Counted from the first letter of the stretch, positions 39,857 through 48,164 are shown. The stretch is DNA of 64,000 nt from Methylomonas subterranea (GCF_024505185.1 NZ_JANIBJ010000001.1:62001-126000); one strand, 5' to 3'. Notes: generated from the sequence alone by a model not told the origin. Program-made: numbers and translations.

Positions 39857-40459
39857 ATGACTAAAGTCACTCATCTATCGCAACTCGACCCCAACGGTAC
39901 CTACAGCTATGCCGATTATCTGACCTGGCAGCTCGAAGAATCGGTCGAGTTGATCAAGGGCAAGATCATGGCGATGTCGCCGGCGCCCAACCGCAAACAC
40001 CAAAGCGTCTCCGGCAACTTGTTCCTGCACTTGGGAAACTATTTCAAGCACAAACCCTGCGAAGTGTTTGCCGCGCCATTTGATGCAAAGCTTTACGACC
40101 GCCGCAAATCGCTACTCAAAAATGGCGAAGCGTTTAGTGTCGTGCAGCCCGACTTATGCGTGATTTGCGACAAGGACAAACTGACCGAACAAGGCTGCGA
40201 CGGCGCGCCGGACTGGATCATCGAAGTGCTCTCGCCCGGCAACAGTAGAAAAGAAGTGCGCCTGAAATTCGATTTATACGAAGAAAGCGGCGTGACCGAA
40301 TACTGGCTGGTGTTTCCTTACGAACAAATCGTTCAGCAATTCGTGCTCGACGACCACGGCAAATATCAGCTGCGCGCGCTGTACCCCGGCAACGAAATTG
40401 CCATTCCGCATTTATTCCCCGACTTGCAAATCGATTTAAACGACGTTTTTGCCGAATAA
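39857..40459 (+). CDS. Uma2-family (DUF820) PD-(D/E)XK nuclease-like protein
   Basis: 200-residue protein of the Uma2/DUF820 group, which has a restriction-endonuclease fold. Visible conserved acids are E31 (VELIKGKI), D99 in VQPDLCV and E123 in PDWIIEVLSPGNSRKE, consistent with a PD-(D/E)XK site. It lies 3 bases after the DUF4276 gene and 19 bases before gatB, so all three accessory genes and gatB share a transcript direction. Codon use looks more host-like than that of the preceding pair, so it may be an independent arrival. Function is not known; many such proteins are solitary. Confidence 0.83.
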   Translation: MTKVTHLSQLDPNGTYSYADYLTWQLEESVELIKGKIMAMSPAPNRKHQSVSGNLFLHLGNYFKHKPCEVFAAPFDAKLYDRRKSLLKNGEAFSVVQPDLCVICDKDKLTEQGCDGAPDWIIEVLSPGNSRKEVRLKFDLYEESGVTEYWLVFPYEQIVQQFVLDDHGKYQLRALYPGNEIAIPHLFPDLQIDLNDVFAE

Positions 40460-40478
40460 GCTATAAAGGAAACCAAGC

Positions 40479-41918
40479 ATGAACTCACAATGGGAAGCCG
40501 TCATCGGCCTGGAAATCCACACCCAACTTTCCACCAAATCCAAAATCTTTTCAGGTGCCTCGACTGCCTACGGCGCGGACCCCAATACCCAGGCCTGCGC
40601 GGTCGATCTAGGCTTGCCCGGCGTGTTGCCGGTGCTGAACAAGGATGCGGTGCGCAAGGCCGTGACTTTTGGTTTGGCGATAGACGCCGAAATCGCCCCG
40701 CACTCGGTATTTGCCCGTAAAAACTATTTTTACCCGGATCTACCGAAAGGTTACCAGATCAGCCAGTTTGAACTGCCCATCGTCGGCAACGGCCATTTGG
40801 ACATTGACGTCGACGGCGAGACCAAACGCATAGGCATCACTCGAGCGCATTTGGAAGAAGACGCCGGCAAATCCCTGCATGAAGACTTCCACGGCCTGAC
40901 CGGCATAGACCTGAACCGCGCCGGCACGCCGCTATTGGAAATCGTCTCCGAACCGGATATGCGTTCGGCCAAGGAAGCCGTGGCCTACATGCGCAAACTG
41001 CACGAATTGGTGCGCTACCTGGAAATCTGCGACGGCAACATGCAGGAAGGTTCGTTCCGCTGCGATGCCAACGTCTCGGTGCGCCCCAAGGGCCAAAAGG
41101 AATTCGGCACCCGCGCCGAAATCAAGAACATCAACTCCTTCCGCTTCGTCGAAAAAGCCATCAATCACGAAATCGAACGCCAAATCGACGTCATCGAGGG
41201 CGGCGGTAAGGTCGTGCAGGAAACCCGTTTGTACGACGCCAACAAGGATGAAACCCGCTCGATGCGCAGCAAGGAAGAAGCCAACGACTACCGCTACTTT
41301 CCCGATCCGGATTTGTTGCCGGTGGAAATCGAAGAAAGCTTGAAGGACGAAATCCGCGCCGCGCTGCCGGAATTGCCGGACGCCAAGAAGAGCCGCTTCA
41401 TCGCCCAGTACGGCATGGACGCAGAAAGCGCCGCGACTTTGACTTCGTCGCGCGAATTGGCCGATTTCTACGAAACGGTAGTCAAAGCCTTCGGCGGTGA
41501 GGCCAAGCTGGTCACCAACTGGCTGACCGGCGACGTGCTGGGCGCCTTGAATAAGGCCGGTCTGGAGATAAGCGATTGCCCGGTCGACGCGGAACGTTTG
41601 GCCGGCTTGTTGAAACGCATTGCCGACAACACCATTTCCGGCAAAACCGCCAAACAGGTGTTCGATAAACTGTGGAACGGCACCGCCACGGCAGACGAGA
41701 TCATCGAGCAGGAAGGCTTGAAGCAAATCACCGACAGCGGTGCCATCGAAGCCATCGTCGACAAAGTGATTGCCGCCAATCCCGTGCCGGTCGAGCAATA
41801 TCTGTCCGGCAAGGACAAGGCGCTGATGGCGCTGGTCGGTCAGATCATGAAGGAAACTCAGGGGAAAGCCAATCCTGGGGAAGTGAATAAGATGTTGATT
41901 GCTAAGTTGAAAGGTTGA
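40479..41918 (+). CDS. gatB: Asp/Glu-tRNA amidotransferase subunit B
   Basis: tRNA-binding kinase/transamidase subunit of GatCAB. The 479-residue protein begins [20 protein letters not shown] and has [18 protein letters not shown], the [17 protein letters not shown] motif and a C-terminal helical/YqeY-like tail ending [17 protein letters not shown]. Its ribosome site AAGGAAA lies between the Uma2 stop and the ATG. It is separated from gatA by 2.5 kb of accessory genes. Confidence 0.97.
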   Translation: MNSQWEAVIGLEIHTQLSTKSKIFSGASTAYGADPNTQACAVDLGLPGVLPVLNKDAVRKAVTFGLAIDAEIAPHSVFARKNYFYPDLPKGYQISQFELPIVGNGHLDIDVDGETKRIGITRAHLEEDAGKSLHEDFHGLTGIDLNRAGTPLLEIVSEPDMRSAKEAVAYMRKLHELVRYLEICDGNMQEGSFRCDANVSVRPKGQKEFGTRAEIKNINSFRFVEKAINHEIERQIDVIEGGGKVVQETRLYDANKDETRSMRSKEEANDYRYFPDPDLLPVEIEESLKDEIRAALPELPDAKKSRFIAQYGMDAESAATLTSSRELADFYETVVKAFGGEAKLVTNWLTGDVLGALNKAGLEISDCPVDAERLAGLLKRIADNTISGKTAKQVFDKLWNGTATADEIIEQEGLKQITDSGAIEAIVDKVIAANPVPVEQYLSGKDKALMALVGQIMKETQGKANPGEVNKMLIAKLKG

Positions 41919-41930
41919 TATTCGGTTTTG

Positions 41931-42119
41931 ATGAACACTAAGCCAATAAACCAAACTCGTGATGAAGATGCGCGAAATGCGTTAGCAGCCTTGCAACGAG
42001 CAGCATTGCAAGCCAGAAGAATCGCCGCGCAAACCCGTACGGCTTTGGTGGTGGTAAAAGATGGGAAGTTGGTTAGGGAAATGGTGGATTGGGATTTTGA
42101 CGAGCCTCTTCATCGTTGA
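41931..42119 (+). CDS. Small hypothetical protein downstream of gatB
   Basis: 62 codons from ATG 41931. The predicted product is charged and alanine-rich, with a helical stretch (DARNALAALQRAALQARRIA) followed by a strand-like VVVKDGKLVREMVDWDFDE. No family is recognised. The regular helix-strand pattern and the lack of a competing ORF suggest it is real, but the ribosome site is weak (AAAGG about 15 bases upstream). It could be a small regulator or antitoxin-like protein; nothing proves this. Confidence 0.5.
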   Translation: MNTKPINQTRDEDARNALAALQRAALQARRIAAQTRTALVVVKDGKLVREMVDWDFDEPLHR

Positions 42120-42218
42120 TGGCAATTGAGCTCATCATGGCATGAGTTTTGGTCAATTATCGATATTCTATGCATTTCACAGGGTGAAGAATTGCACGTT
42201 GGGTCGGAGGTGGCTTGA

Positions 42219-42480
42219 GTTGTGTCGCTATCGCGACGGGTGTTTTAGAAGTCGGGTTTCGGCCCGACAGCCGAGGTACTTTTCTTTGCTTGTCCAAAGA
42301 AAAGTACCCAAAAGAAACGATCCCCGGATGCCACTTTTTTCCTGCGCTCCTCGGGTTTGAGCGGGGTTTTTCGAAGGGGCTTCCCAGCCCCACGAAAAAC
42401 GCGATGCATCCCTGCATCGCCCCAGCGGGCAAATCCGCTCAAACCCTCCGGTGCTCGGCGCGGCATAACGGGAGAAAACC
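42219..42480 (+). repeat. Hairpin-rich ~262-bp dispersed repeat, copy 1
   Basis: Matches 43094-43355 in inverted orientation over its whole length. Hairpins visible in this copy: GTCGGG/CCCGAC; a perfect 14-bp stem GGTACTTTTCTTTG / CAAAGAAAAGTACC with loop CTTGTC; GGGGC/GCCCC; and GCGATGCA-TCCC-TGCATCGC. Short ORFs on both strands here are by-products of the repeat. Confidence 0.88.
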
Positions 42481-42603
42481 AATCGCTGTGGTAGGCTAGG
42501 TTGAATGATAATGAAACCCAGTGATAATGGATTTGAAGCTGGGATTCGCTTTGCTCTATCCAGCCACGGGCTTAATTGCTAGTTAGATTTCTAAGGGAGT
42601 CGA

Positions 42604-42933
42604 ATGGACAAAAAGTACCAAGTATTCGTCAGTTCAACATATGTTGATTTGCTAGATGAGAGAAAGGAGGTTATTCAAGCTCTGTTGGAGCTTGATTGCA
42701 TTCCGATTGGAATGGAATTATTTCCGGCTTCTGACGATGATCAATGGTCATTTATAAAAACAGTAATAGATGATTGTGACTACTACGTTTTGATTCTCGC
42801 TGGAAGATATGGATCCTGCTCGGAATCAGGATTAGGTTACACAGAAATGGAATATAGATATGCAATAGAGTCAGGGAAGCCAGTGATTGCTTTCTTGCAT
42901 AAAGCCCGCGTAGGTCCGATTAGCGAAGCATAA
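42604..42933 (+). pseudogene. DUF4062 protein, truncated by a palindromic repeat
   Basis: 109 codons encode a DUF4062 N-terminal domain (KKYQVFVSSTYVDLLDERKE; CDYYVLILAGRYGS; GLGYTEMEYRYAIESGKPVI). Such domains normally head larger proteins, often signalling or NTPase-type. The reading frame enters a palindromic element at 42909 and its last residues (ARVGPISEA) and TAA stop are encoded by that element, so the natural C-terminus has been lost. It is AT-rich compared with its surroundings and lies between inverted copies of a longer repeat, which suggests a decayed acquired gene. Confidence 0.75.
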
Positions 42934-42940
42934 TCGGACG
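42909..42940 (+). repeat. Short REP-like palindrome, copy 1
   Basis: 32-base element CGTAGGTCCGATTAGCGAAG... with a 9-bp stem GTCCGATTA / TAATCGGAC around an 8-base loop. The same element occurs inverted at 43036-43067. It supplies the stop codon of the DUF4062 fragment. Confidence 0.85.
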
Positions 42941-43035
42941 AATGAATTGAATTAATTGAATTTCTATTTCCGAACTTGCAACGAGGAAATATTGTGGGGT
43001 TGGTGTTTATCGAACTGTTCGGAATGCTAAACATC

Positions 43036-43067
43036 CGTCCGATTACGCTTCGCTAATCGGACCTACG
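43036..43067 (-). repeat. Short REP-like palindrome, copy 2 (inverted)
   Basis: Reverse complement of 42909-42940 with one base changed in the loop. The 95 bases between the two copies are AT-rich and contain no convincing gene. Paired inverted REP elements are typical of RAYT-mobilised palindromes; no RAYT transposase gene lies in the window. Confidence 0.85.
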
Positions 43068-43093
43068 TATTTGAATGTTTTTGAATCTGCGAT

Positions 43094-43355
43094 GGTTTTT
43101 TTCCCGTTATGCCGCGCCGAGCACCGGAGGGTTTGAGCGGAATTGCCCGCAGGGGCGATGCAGGGATGCATCGCGTTTTTCGTGGGGCTGGGAAGCCCCT
43201 TCGGAAAACCCCGTTCAAACCTGAGGAGCGCAGGATCAACGCGGCATCCGGGTTGCCTTTTCTTTGGATACTTTCTTTTGGCAACGCAAAAGAAAGTATC
43301 TCGGTCGTCGGTCCGAGAACCGACTTCTAAAACATCCGTCGCGATAGCGACACAA
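43094..43355 (-). repeat. Hairpin-rich ~262-bp dispersed repeat, copy 2 (inverted)
   Basis: Inverted copy of 42219-42480. Its longest stem is GATACTTTCTTTTG / CAAAAGAAAGTATC, also 14 perfect pairs. Positions that differ from copy 1 differ on both arms, so pairing is kept. The GCGATGCA/TGCATCGC hairpin is identical in both copies. Confidence 0.88.
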
Positions 43356-43423
43356 ATACCCCCCTTTCAATTGATCATTCCGCCATAATAGCCGACAATC
43401 CCAAAAAAAGAGGACCCACCACC

Positions 43424-43783
43424 ATGAAACTAAAAAACCTTCTAATTCTGGGATTAGCCTTGATGCTGGCCGCCTGCGGCCACGGCTTCGAGGGCGAATA
43501 CACCGAACAGGTCGGCTCGTCGGTCGAATTCCTGGACGCCTTTGCCAAAGTGACCGGGACAGACGGCAAGATCATTGTGATTGGCTCGGACTACATCGAT
43601 ACCGACGGTATCCGTACCCAATACAAGGATATCTTCGTGCGCGAATCGGGCAGCGAGCGGTACTTGGTGCTAAAGAAAGATAACGACACCGAAGAGGCCT
43701 GGAAGGTTGTCGACGACGATACCCTGGTGCGGGGCGGCGGTTTGGTGTCCATCACTCTAAAACGGATCAAGAAACCGGATTAG
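43424..43783 (+). CDS. Small predicted lipoprotein of unknown function
   Basis: 119-residue protein with a lipoprotein signal (KLKNLLILGLALMLAAC, acylated C18). The mature part has beta-strand-like segments (DGKIIVIGSDYIDTDG; ERYLVLKKDNDTEEAWKVVD; GLVSITLKRIKK), suggesting a small beta-barrel or sheet domain. No family is recognised. It is preceded by AGAGGAC and lies between the repeat pair and the convergent Lon-family gene. Confidence 0.75.
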   Translation: MKLKNLLILGLALMLAACGHGFEGEYTEQVGSSVEFLDAFAKVTGTDGKIIVIGSDYIDTDGIRTQYKDIFVRESGSERYLVLKKDNDTEEAWKVVDDDTLVRGGGLVSITLKRIKKPD

Positions 43784-43844
43784 CCCTTGCATGTCATGTA
43801 ACCGGGACGGTGGCACATGACCTAACTCAGATTCCGGCGGCGAT

Positions 43845-46244
43845 TTATTTTTCGCCGTTTTCCTTGGCAATAAATTCCTTCATCAAGCCGGTGAATTTAC
43901 GCAATTGTGCGTCGATTTTGCCGTTAAACGAGTCGGCCGGGAATCGGCCGTCGGCATCCGCCGCGCCGGCATCCAGCCCGCTCAACAACGCCAAGGCGTC
44001 ATCGACGGTTTCGATGGCGTAAATATGAAACTGCCCGGCCCGGGCGGCATGTACCACGTCCCAACGCAGCATCAGGTGGGCGATGTTGCTGGCGGGGATG
44101 ACGACGCCCTGGCTGCCGGTCAGGCCGCGCTCACGGCAGATGTCGAAAAAGCCTTCGATTTTTTCGTTGACGCCGCCTATGGGTTGTACCTGCCCCAGTT
44201 GGTTGACCGAGCCTGTCATGGCCAAGTCCTGACGCAGCGGCACTTGCGCCAGCGAGGACAAAATGGCGCACAATTCCGCCAGCGAAGCGCTGTCGCCTTC
44301 GACGTGGCCGTACGACTGCTCGAACACGATGCTGGCGATCATGGAAAACGGCGTGCTGCGGGCGTAGCGGGCGGCGATAAAGTGGGACAAAATCATCACG
44401 CCCTTGGAGTGTATGGCGCCGCCCAGTTCGGTTTCGCGCTCGATGTCGACCACCTTGCCGTTACCCATGCGGGTGGTGGCGGTAATCCGCGAGGCCTGGC
44501 CGAAGGCGAATTCGCCCAGTTGCAGTACCGACAGGCCGTTGATTTGGCCGACGATGGCGCCGTCGGTGGCGATCATGACGATGCCGCGTTGAATGTTTTC
44601 GTACAAGCGGTCGCGCAGTCTGTCCAAGCGGCGGGTTTTCTGGTCTATGGCTTGTTGGACATCGCTGTTGGCGATCTGGGTATGGCCGTTTTCGCCAGCC
44701 CAATGGTCGGCTTCCGTAAGCAGGTCTTTGATGCTGCGTAAATGGATCCATAATTTTTCCGCATCGTCGGCCAAGCGGGCGCTGTGTTCGATAATGCGGG
44801 CGATGGCGGCCTTGCCGAGCGGGCGCAGTTTTTCCCGCTTGGCAATGCTGGCCAGCAGGCGGGCATACTCCAGACTGTTGTGCTCGCGATTGACGCTGCC
44901 CGCGAAATCGGCGGCAACTTTGAAGAAATCCTGAAATTCCGGGTCGTAGTAGCTCAGCAGATAATACAGCATGGGGTCGCCGAGCAGAATGATTTTGACG
45001 TTCAGCGGAATGGGCTCCGGCTCCAGCGAGGTGGTGCTGATCAGGCTTAGGGCTCTTTCCAGCGATTCGATGCGGATTTCGCCGGCTTTCAGACAGCGCT
45101 TGAGGGTTTCCCAGGCGTAGGGCTGTTGCAGCAGTTTGCGGGCGTCGATGATTAGATAGCCGCCGTTGGCTTTGTGCAACGCGCCGGGTTTGATCATGGT
45201 GAAGTCGGTCACCAGCGAGCCCATTTGCGCCTGATGGTCGATGCGGCCTATCAGGTTGCCGTGATTGGGCAGGTCCTCGCAAATCACCGGCGCCGTGCGC
45301 TTGTGGTTCAAGTCCACCATCAAATTGACTTGGTAGCGCTTGAAGGGTTGCGGCTCTTGCGGAAGTTCCATGAACGACAGGACTTTTTCGCCGTGCGGTA
45401 TGAAGTCGCGCACGTGTTCGATGATGTCTTTTTGCACGGCCTCCAGATAATCCAGGATCGGTTGCCATTTGGCGTAGCGTTGTTTCAGTTCGTCTATCGG
45501 ATGGCTGACGGCCAGCTCGGCCACTTCCCGGTTCAAGGCCTGCAGTTTGCGCTTGGTTTCCTTGCGCCACTGCGGAAATTTTTTGATCGCATCCCGCAGC
45601 CGATCCTGCAGGTCTAAAACCGTATCATGAAATTGGCGCTGGCGGTCTTTATCCAGTTTGTTGAATTGTTCCGGGGTTAACGGGTCGTCATGCTCGTCGG
45701 CCGGCAAAAAGGCATAGCCGGTGGCGGTTTCGGTGAAAATGATGTGGGCTTTTTCGGCTTCGTCCCGTAGTTGGGTAATTTCGTTGATTTCGCGCTGGCG
45801 GGAGTCGTTTTCCAATTCGCCGGCGCGGGAGCGGTATTCGTCGCCGTCGAACGCGGCCGGGATGGCCACGCTGAGTTCGTCTATCAGTTCGACCATATCC
45901 TGCTGAAACCCTCTGCCTTGTCCCGGTTCCAGGCGGATGGCCCTGGGTTTGGCCGGCTGGTTGAAATTATGCACATAACACCAATCGAACGGCACCGGCT
46001 GGCGATGGGCTTCCTGTTCGGCCAGTTGCGTGGCGGTGGTCAGTTTGCCGGTGCCATCAGGGGCCATGGCGAAAATGTTGTAACCGGGCTTTACCACTCG
46101 CAGGCCGAATTTGATCGCTTCGATGGCGCGTTCCTGGCCCAGGATGACGTCGACGTGGTCCAGTTCTTCGCTCGACTCAAAACTGAGTTGATCGAGGTCG
46201 CAGGATTTGTAAAGCCGGTCCGGAGTCAGTGCCTTGATGGTCAT
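43845..46244 (-). CDS. ATP-dependent protease, Lon family (AAA_32 + Lon_C)
   Basis: Predicted cytoplasmic Lon-like ATP-dependent protease of the shorter YcbZ/LonB-like bacterial group. The 799-residue protein starts at ATG 46242-46244 (MTIKALTPDRLY). The N-terminal ATPase-like region has a P-loop-like APDGTGKLT, in which the usual S/T after GK is L. A central helical region follows, then the S16 protease domain with Ser652 in GDSASLAE and Lys695 in GGVNEKIEGFF as catalytic dyad. A longer frame to 46361 lacks family resemblance. Substrate is unknown. It is convergent with the small lipoprotein gene. Confidence 0.93.
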   Translation of the reverse strand: MTIKALTPDRLYKSCDLDQLSFESSEELDHVDVILGQERAIEAIKFGLRVVKPGYNIFAMAPDGTGKLTTATQLAEQEAHRQPVPFDWCYVHNFNQPAKPRAIRLEPGQGRGFQQDMVELIDELSVAIPAAFDGDEYRSRAGELENDSRQREINEITQLRDEAEKAHIIFTETATGYAFLPADEHDDPLTPEQFNKLDKDRQRQFHDTVLDLQDRLRDAIKKFPQWRKETKRKLQALNREVAELAVSHPIDELKQRYAKWQPILDYLEAVQKDIIEHVRDFIPHGEKVLSFMELPQEPQPFKRYQVNLMVDLNHKRTAPVICEDLPNHGNLIGRIDHQAQMGSLVTDFTMIKPGALHKANGGYLIIDARKLLQQPYAWETLKRCLKAGEIRIESLERALSLISTTSLEPEPIPLNVKIILLGDPMLYYLLSYYDPEFQDFFKVAADFAGSVNREHNSLEYARLLASIAKREKLRPLGKAAIARIIEHSARLADDAEKLWIHLRSIKDLLTEADHWAGENGHTQIANSDVQQAIDQKTRRLDRLRDRLYENIQRGIVMIATDGAIVGQINGLSVLQLGEFAFGQASRITATTRMGNGKVVDIERETELGGAIHSKGVMILSHFIAARYARSTPFSMIASIVFEQSYGHVEGDSASLAELCAILSSLAQVPLRQDLAMTGSVNQLGQVQPIGGVNEKIEGFFDICRERGLTGSQGVVIPASNIAHLMLRWDVVHAARAGQFHIYAIETVDDALALLSGLDAGAADADGRFPADSFNGKIDAQLRKFTGLMKEFIAKENGEK

Positions 46245-46365
46245 AAATTCAGATATCCTGCTTGGTTGTATTCCGTGTGGTAGGCGACGTATCGATGAAA
46301 CGTTCGCGCGCGAGTTTTGGTTTCGCCCGCTATTGTGCAGGCTGGCGGGGATGCGAATCAAATTT

Positions 46366-46700
46366 TTACTCTGAAAGTAAAAAATCGGGCGGGTACGGTT
46401 GCTTGTTGGGCAGGCGTCGGCGGCAAGGATGCTGCCGTCGAGCCTACACGGACGTATTTACGGCGTCCTGTCCGGCGAGGAACCGTGCCCAGCTGCACTA
46501 CTTTCATCTGCCGGGGCGATGCCCAGCCTTCATGAGCGTTACTCTGAAAGTAAAATATTGGGAAGGGTGTGCTTGCTTGTCGGACAGGTATTGGCGGCAA
46601 GAATGCCGCCGGCTAGCCTGCATGGACGTATGCACGGCGTCCTGTCTGGCAAGCAATCGCACTTTGGAAGGCTGGTTTTATCGGCCGGGGTTTCATGATT
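46366..46700 (-). repeat. Two units of the dispersed ~174-bp hairpin repeat
   Basis: TTACTCTGAAAGTAA recurs at 46366-46380 and 46539-46553 (period 173). Unit 1 has outer arms GGGCAGG (46408-46414) / CCTGTCC (46467-46473) and an inner hairpin CGGCGGC/GCTGCCG. Unit 2 has a 14-base outer stem (46575-46588 / 46641-46654, two wobble pairs) and a perfect inner hairpin GGCGGC-AAGAAT-GCCGCC. Orientation is opposite to 5258-5338 and 53700-54228. The array fills most of the gap between the divergent lon and DUF2721 genes; nothing else is seen in that gap. Confidence 0.88.
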
Positions 46701-46770
46701 GTTAGGTCTATGCGGCTAAATCCGGGATAATTTGCCTCCAATAGTTTATTTATCTCAACCTTGCCATCCA

Positions 46771-47187
46771 ATGTCCACTCTGACCGATATTCCCACCGTA
46801 TCTCTGGCGATTCAACAGGCGGTTGCGCCGGTGTTTCTATTGACCGGTATCGGTTCGATACTCGGCGTGCTGACCAATCGCTTGGGAAGGGCGGTGGATC
46901 GCGGTCGGCGTCTGCATGAGACAAGCGCCGGGCGGACGCAAAACGGCGATACAGCGGAAATGCGGAGTCTGACCAAGCGTACTCGCTGGATTCGGCGGGC
47001 AATTACCTTGTGTACCCTATCCGCGTTATGCGTGTGCTTGTCTATCGCGGCCCTGTTCGTGGCGGTGCAATTGAAATTCGATCTGTCGGGCGCGGTTTCC
47101 CTATTGTTCATCGCCGCCATGCTGGCCTTGATTGCCGGGTTGTTGTGCTTTTTGCGGGAGATTGTGTTGGCGACGCGGGCGGCTTGA
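46771..47187 (+). CDS. DUF2721 family membrane protein
   Basis: 138-residue inner-membrane protein. The family segment PVFLLTGIGSILGVLTNRLG includes the first helix (about 18-35). A charged cytosolic linker (RAVDRGRRLHET) follows, then two further helices (ITLCTLSALCVCLSIAALFV; AVSLLFIAAMLALIAGLLCF). The start at ATG 46771 is preferred over 46732 because it gives the usual family N-terminus. Function unknown. Downstream is a strong terminator. Confidence 0.88.
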   Translation: MSTLTDIPTVSLAIQQAVAPVFLLTGIGSILGVLTNRLGRAVDRGRRLHETSAGRTQNGDTAEMRSLTKRTRWIRRAITLCTLSALCVCLSIAALFVAVQLKFDLSGAVSLLFIAAMLALIAGLLCFLREIVLATRAA

Positions 47188-47216
47188 GCTGGTAAGGCAG
47201 GATGAGTAGGCACAAA

Positions 47217-47249
47217 AAAACCGTCTTTCCCATTGGGAAAGACGGTTTT
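47217..47249. terminator. Bidirectional intrinsic terminator
   Basis: Perfect stem AAACCGTCTTTCCC / GGGAAAGACGGTTT with a 3-base ATT loop, with A-run on the left and T-run on the right. It is placed between the convergent DUF2721 and PEP-CTERM genes, so it can stop transcription from both sides. Confidence 0.92.
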
Positions 47250-47279
47250 AAAATACGCGCTTGTCGAACGCCGGTTTCT

Positions 47280-48164
47280 TTATAGTGACGATGCTTTTTT
47301 GTTGCGATTTAGCTTCCATCCCAGCAAACCCATGCTGAGTAACAGCAGGCTGGAAGGTTCGGGTACGCTGCTGGGTGGGGTGGTTCCACCGGCGGTACCG
47401 GTCAGGCCGGAGATCTTAAAGAAGTCGTCGCCGAAATCCAGAGAGCTGTTTGAATCCGCTACGCATGTGTAACCGTTACTGGCGTTGGCGTTGGCGCAAC
47501 TGGTGTACGCGCTGACCAGCCAATAACTGGAGGATATATTGTTTGGGTTGATGCTAACGGTTGGATTAGAAGGATGATCCAATTCTGAATAATTGCCTAT
47601 AAGCGTCCAGCCGGAGCTTAACAGTTGGGCATAGGTTTTTCCCAGAATGCTAGACAATGGGTTACCGGCACCTGTATAGGCCAATACTGAAATGTCCGCG
47701 TCGTAACCCGGGGTGCCGCCGTCCCAACCTATCGACAGCGATGTCAAGTTGACGCTTTGGGCGAAAGCGAACACGGCCGCGTCTACATCGCCGCCTGGGC
47801 CTTCGTCGTTTGCCGAGTCATTGTAACCGCCGTCATTGTCGAATGCATGGTGAGGGACGGAACCGAACGATCCGTCTTCCGCGCTTTGCACGCCGATACC
47901 GCCGCTCCACGAGCCTAATGTGGCATTTTGAAATCTTTCCGTTGAATATGCATCATTACTGTAGCAACTGGTTGTAGATGAGGTGGAATCGCAGGTGGTC
48001 GAAAATGCGCTGACGGTGACGGAGCCCGCACCTGATGAACCGGCGAACGTTCCATTTTGTCCATAATTCACTGAGTTTCCGGTAGTGAAGTTCCAGCTAA
48101 GCGTGGCGTGGGCGGGCAGGGGGGCTAGCAGAGTAGCCAGCAAGGCCAAGTTGAGCTTGTTCAT
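47280..48164 (-). CDS. PEP-CTERM domain secreted protein (exosortase substrate)
   Basis: 294-residue exported protein. It has an N-terminal signal peptide (NKLNLALLATLLAPLPAHA). The body is Gly/Ser/Asn-rich and probably beta-structured, with paired cysteines (TTCDSTSSTTSCYS; TSCANANASNGYTC). The C-terminal sorting signal is VPEPSSLLLLSMGLLGWKLN followed by RNKK, the PEP motif, helix and basic tail read by exosortase. Such proteins are linked to exopolysaccharide or floc formation. A sigma54-type promoter with an upstream dyad precedes it, and prsT is the next gene upstream on the same strand. The exosortase gene itself is not in the window. Confidence 0.92.
   Translation of the reverse strand: MNKLNLALLATLLAPLPAHATLSWNFTTGNSVNYGQNGTFAGSSGAGSVTVSAFSTTCDSTSSTTSCYSNDAYSTERFQNATLGSWSGGIGVQSAEDGSFGSVPHHAFDNDGGYNDSANDEGPGGDVDAAVFAFAQSVNLTSLSIGWDGGTPGYDADISVLAYTGAGNPLSSILGKTYAQLLSSGWTLIGNYSELDHPSNPTVSINPNNISSSYWLVSAYTSCANANASNGYTCVADSNSSLDFGDDFFKISGLTGTAGGTTPPSSVPEPSSLLLLSMGLLGWKLNRNKKASSL

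Noticed and set aside
40932-41954. 340-residue minus-strand ORF opposite gatB
   Set aside because: Antisense shadow of the conserved gatB frame.
43793-43821. GTCATGT / ACATGAC inverted repeat between the small lipoprotein and lon-like genes as a terminator
   Set aside because: Only 7 pairs around a 15-base loop and no T-run on either side.
44461-45570. 369-residue minus-strand ORF inside the Lon-family gene
   Set aside because: It is an alternate-frame shadow of a well-supported gene with catalytic motifs; the shadow is Arg/His/Gln-rich without domain features.
46262-46705. 147-residue plus-strand ORF over the repeat array, and the overlapping short ORFs there
   Set aside because: Same repeat-derived coding illusion as at 53700-54228; the amino-acid text changes frame between copies.
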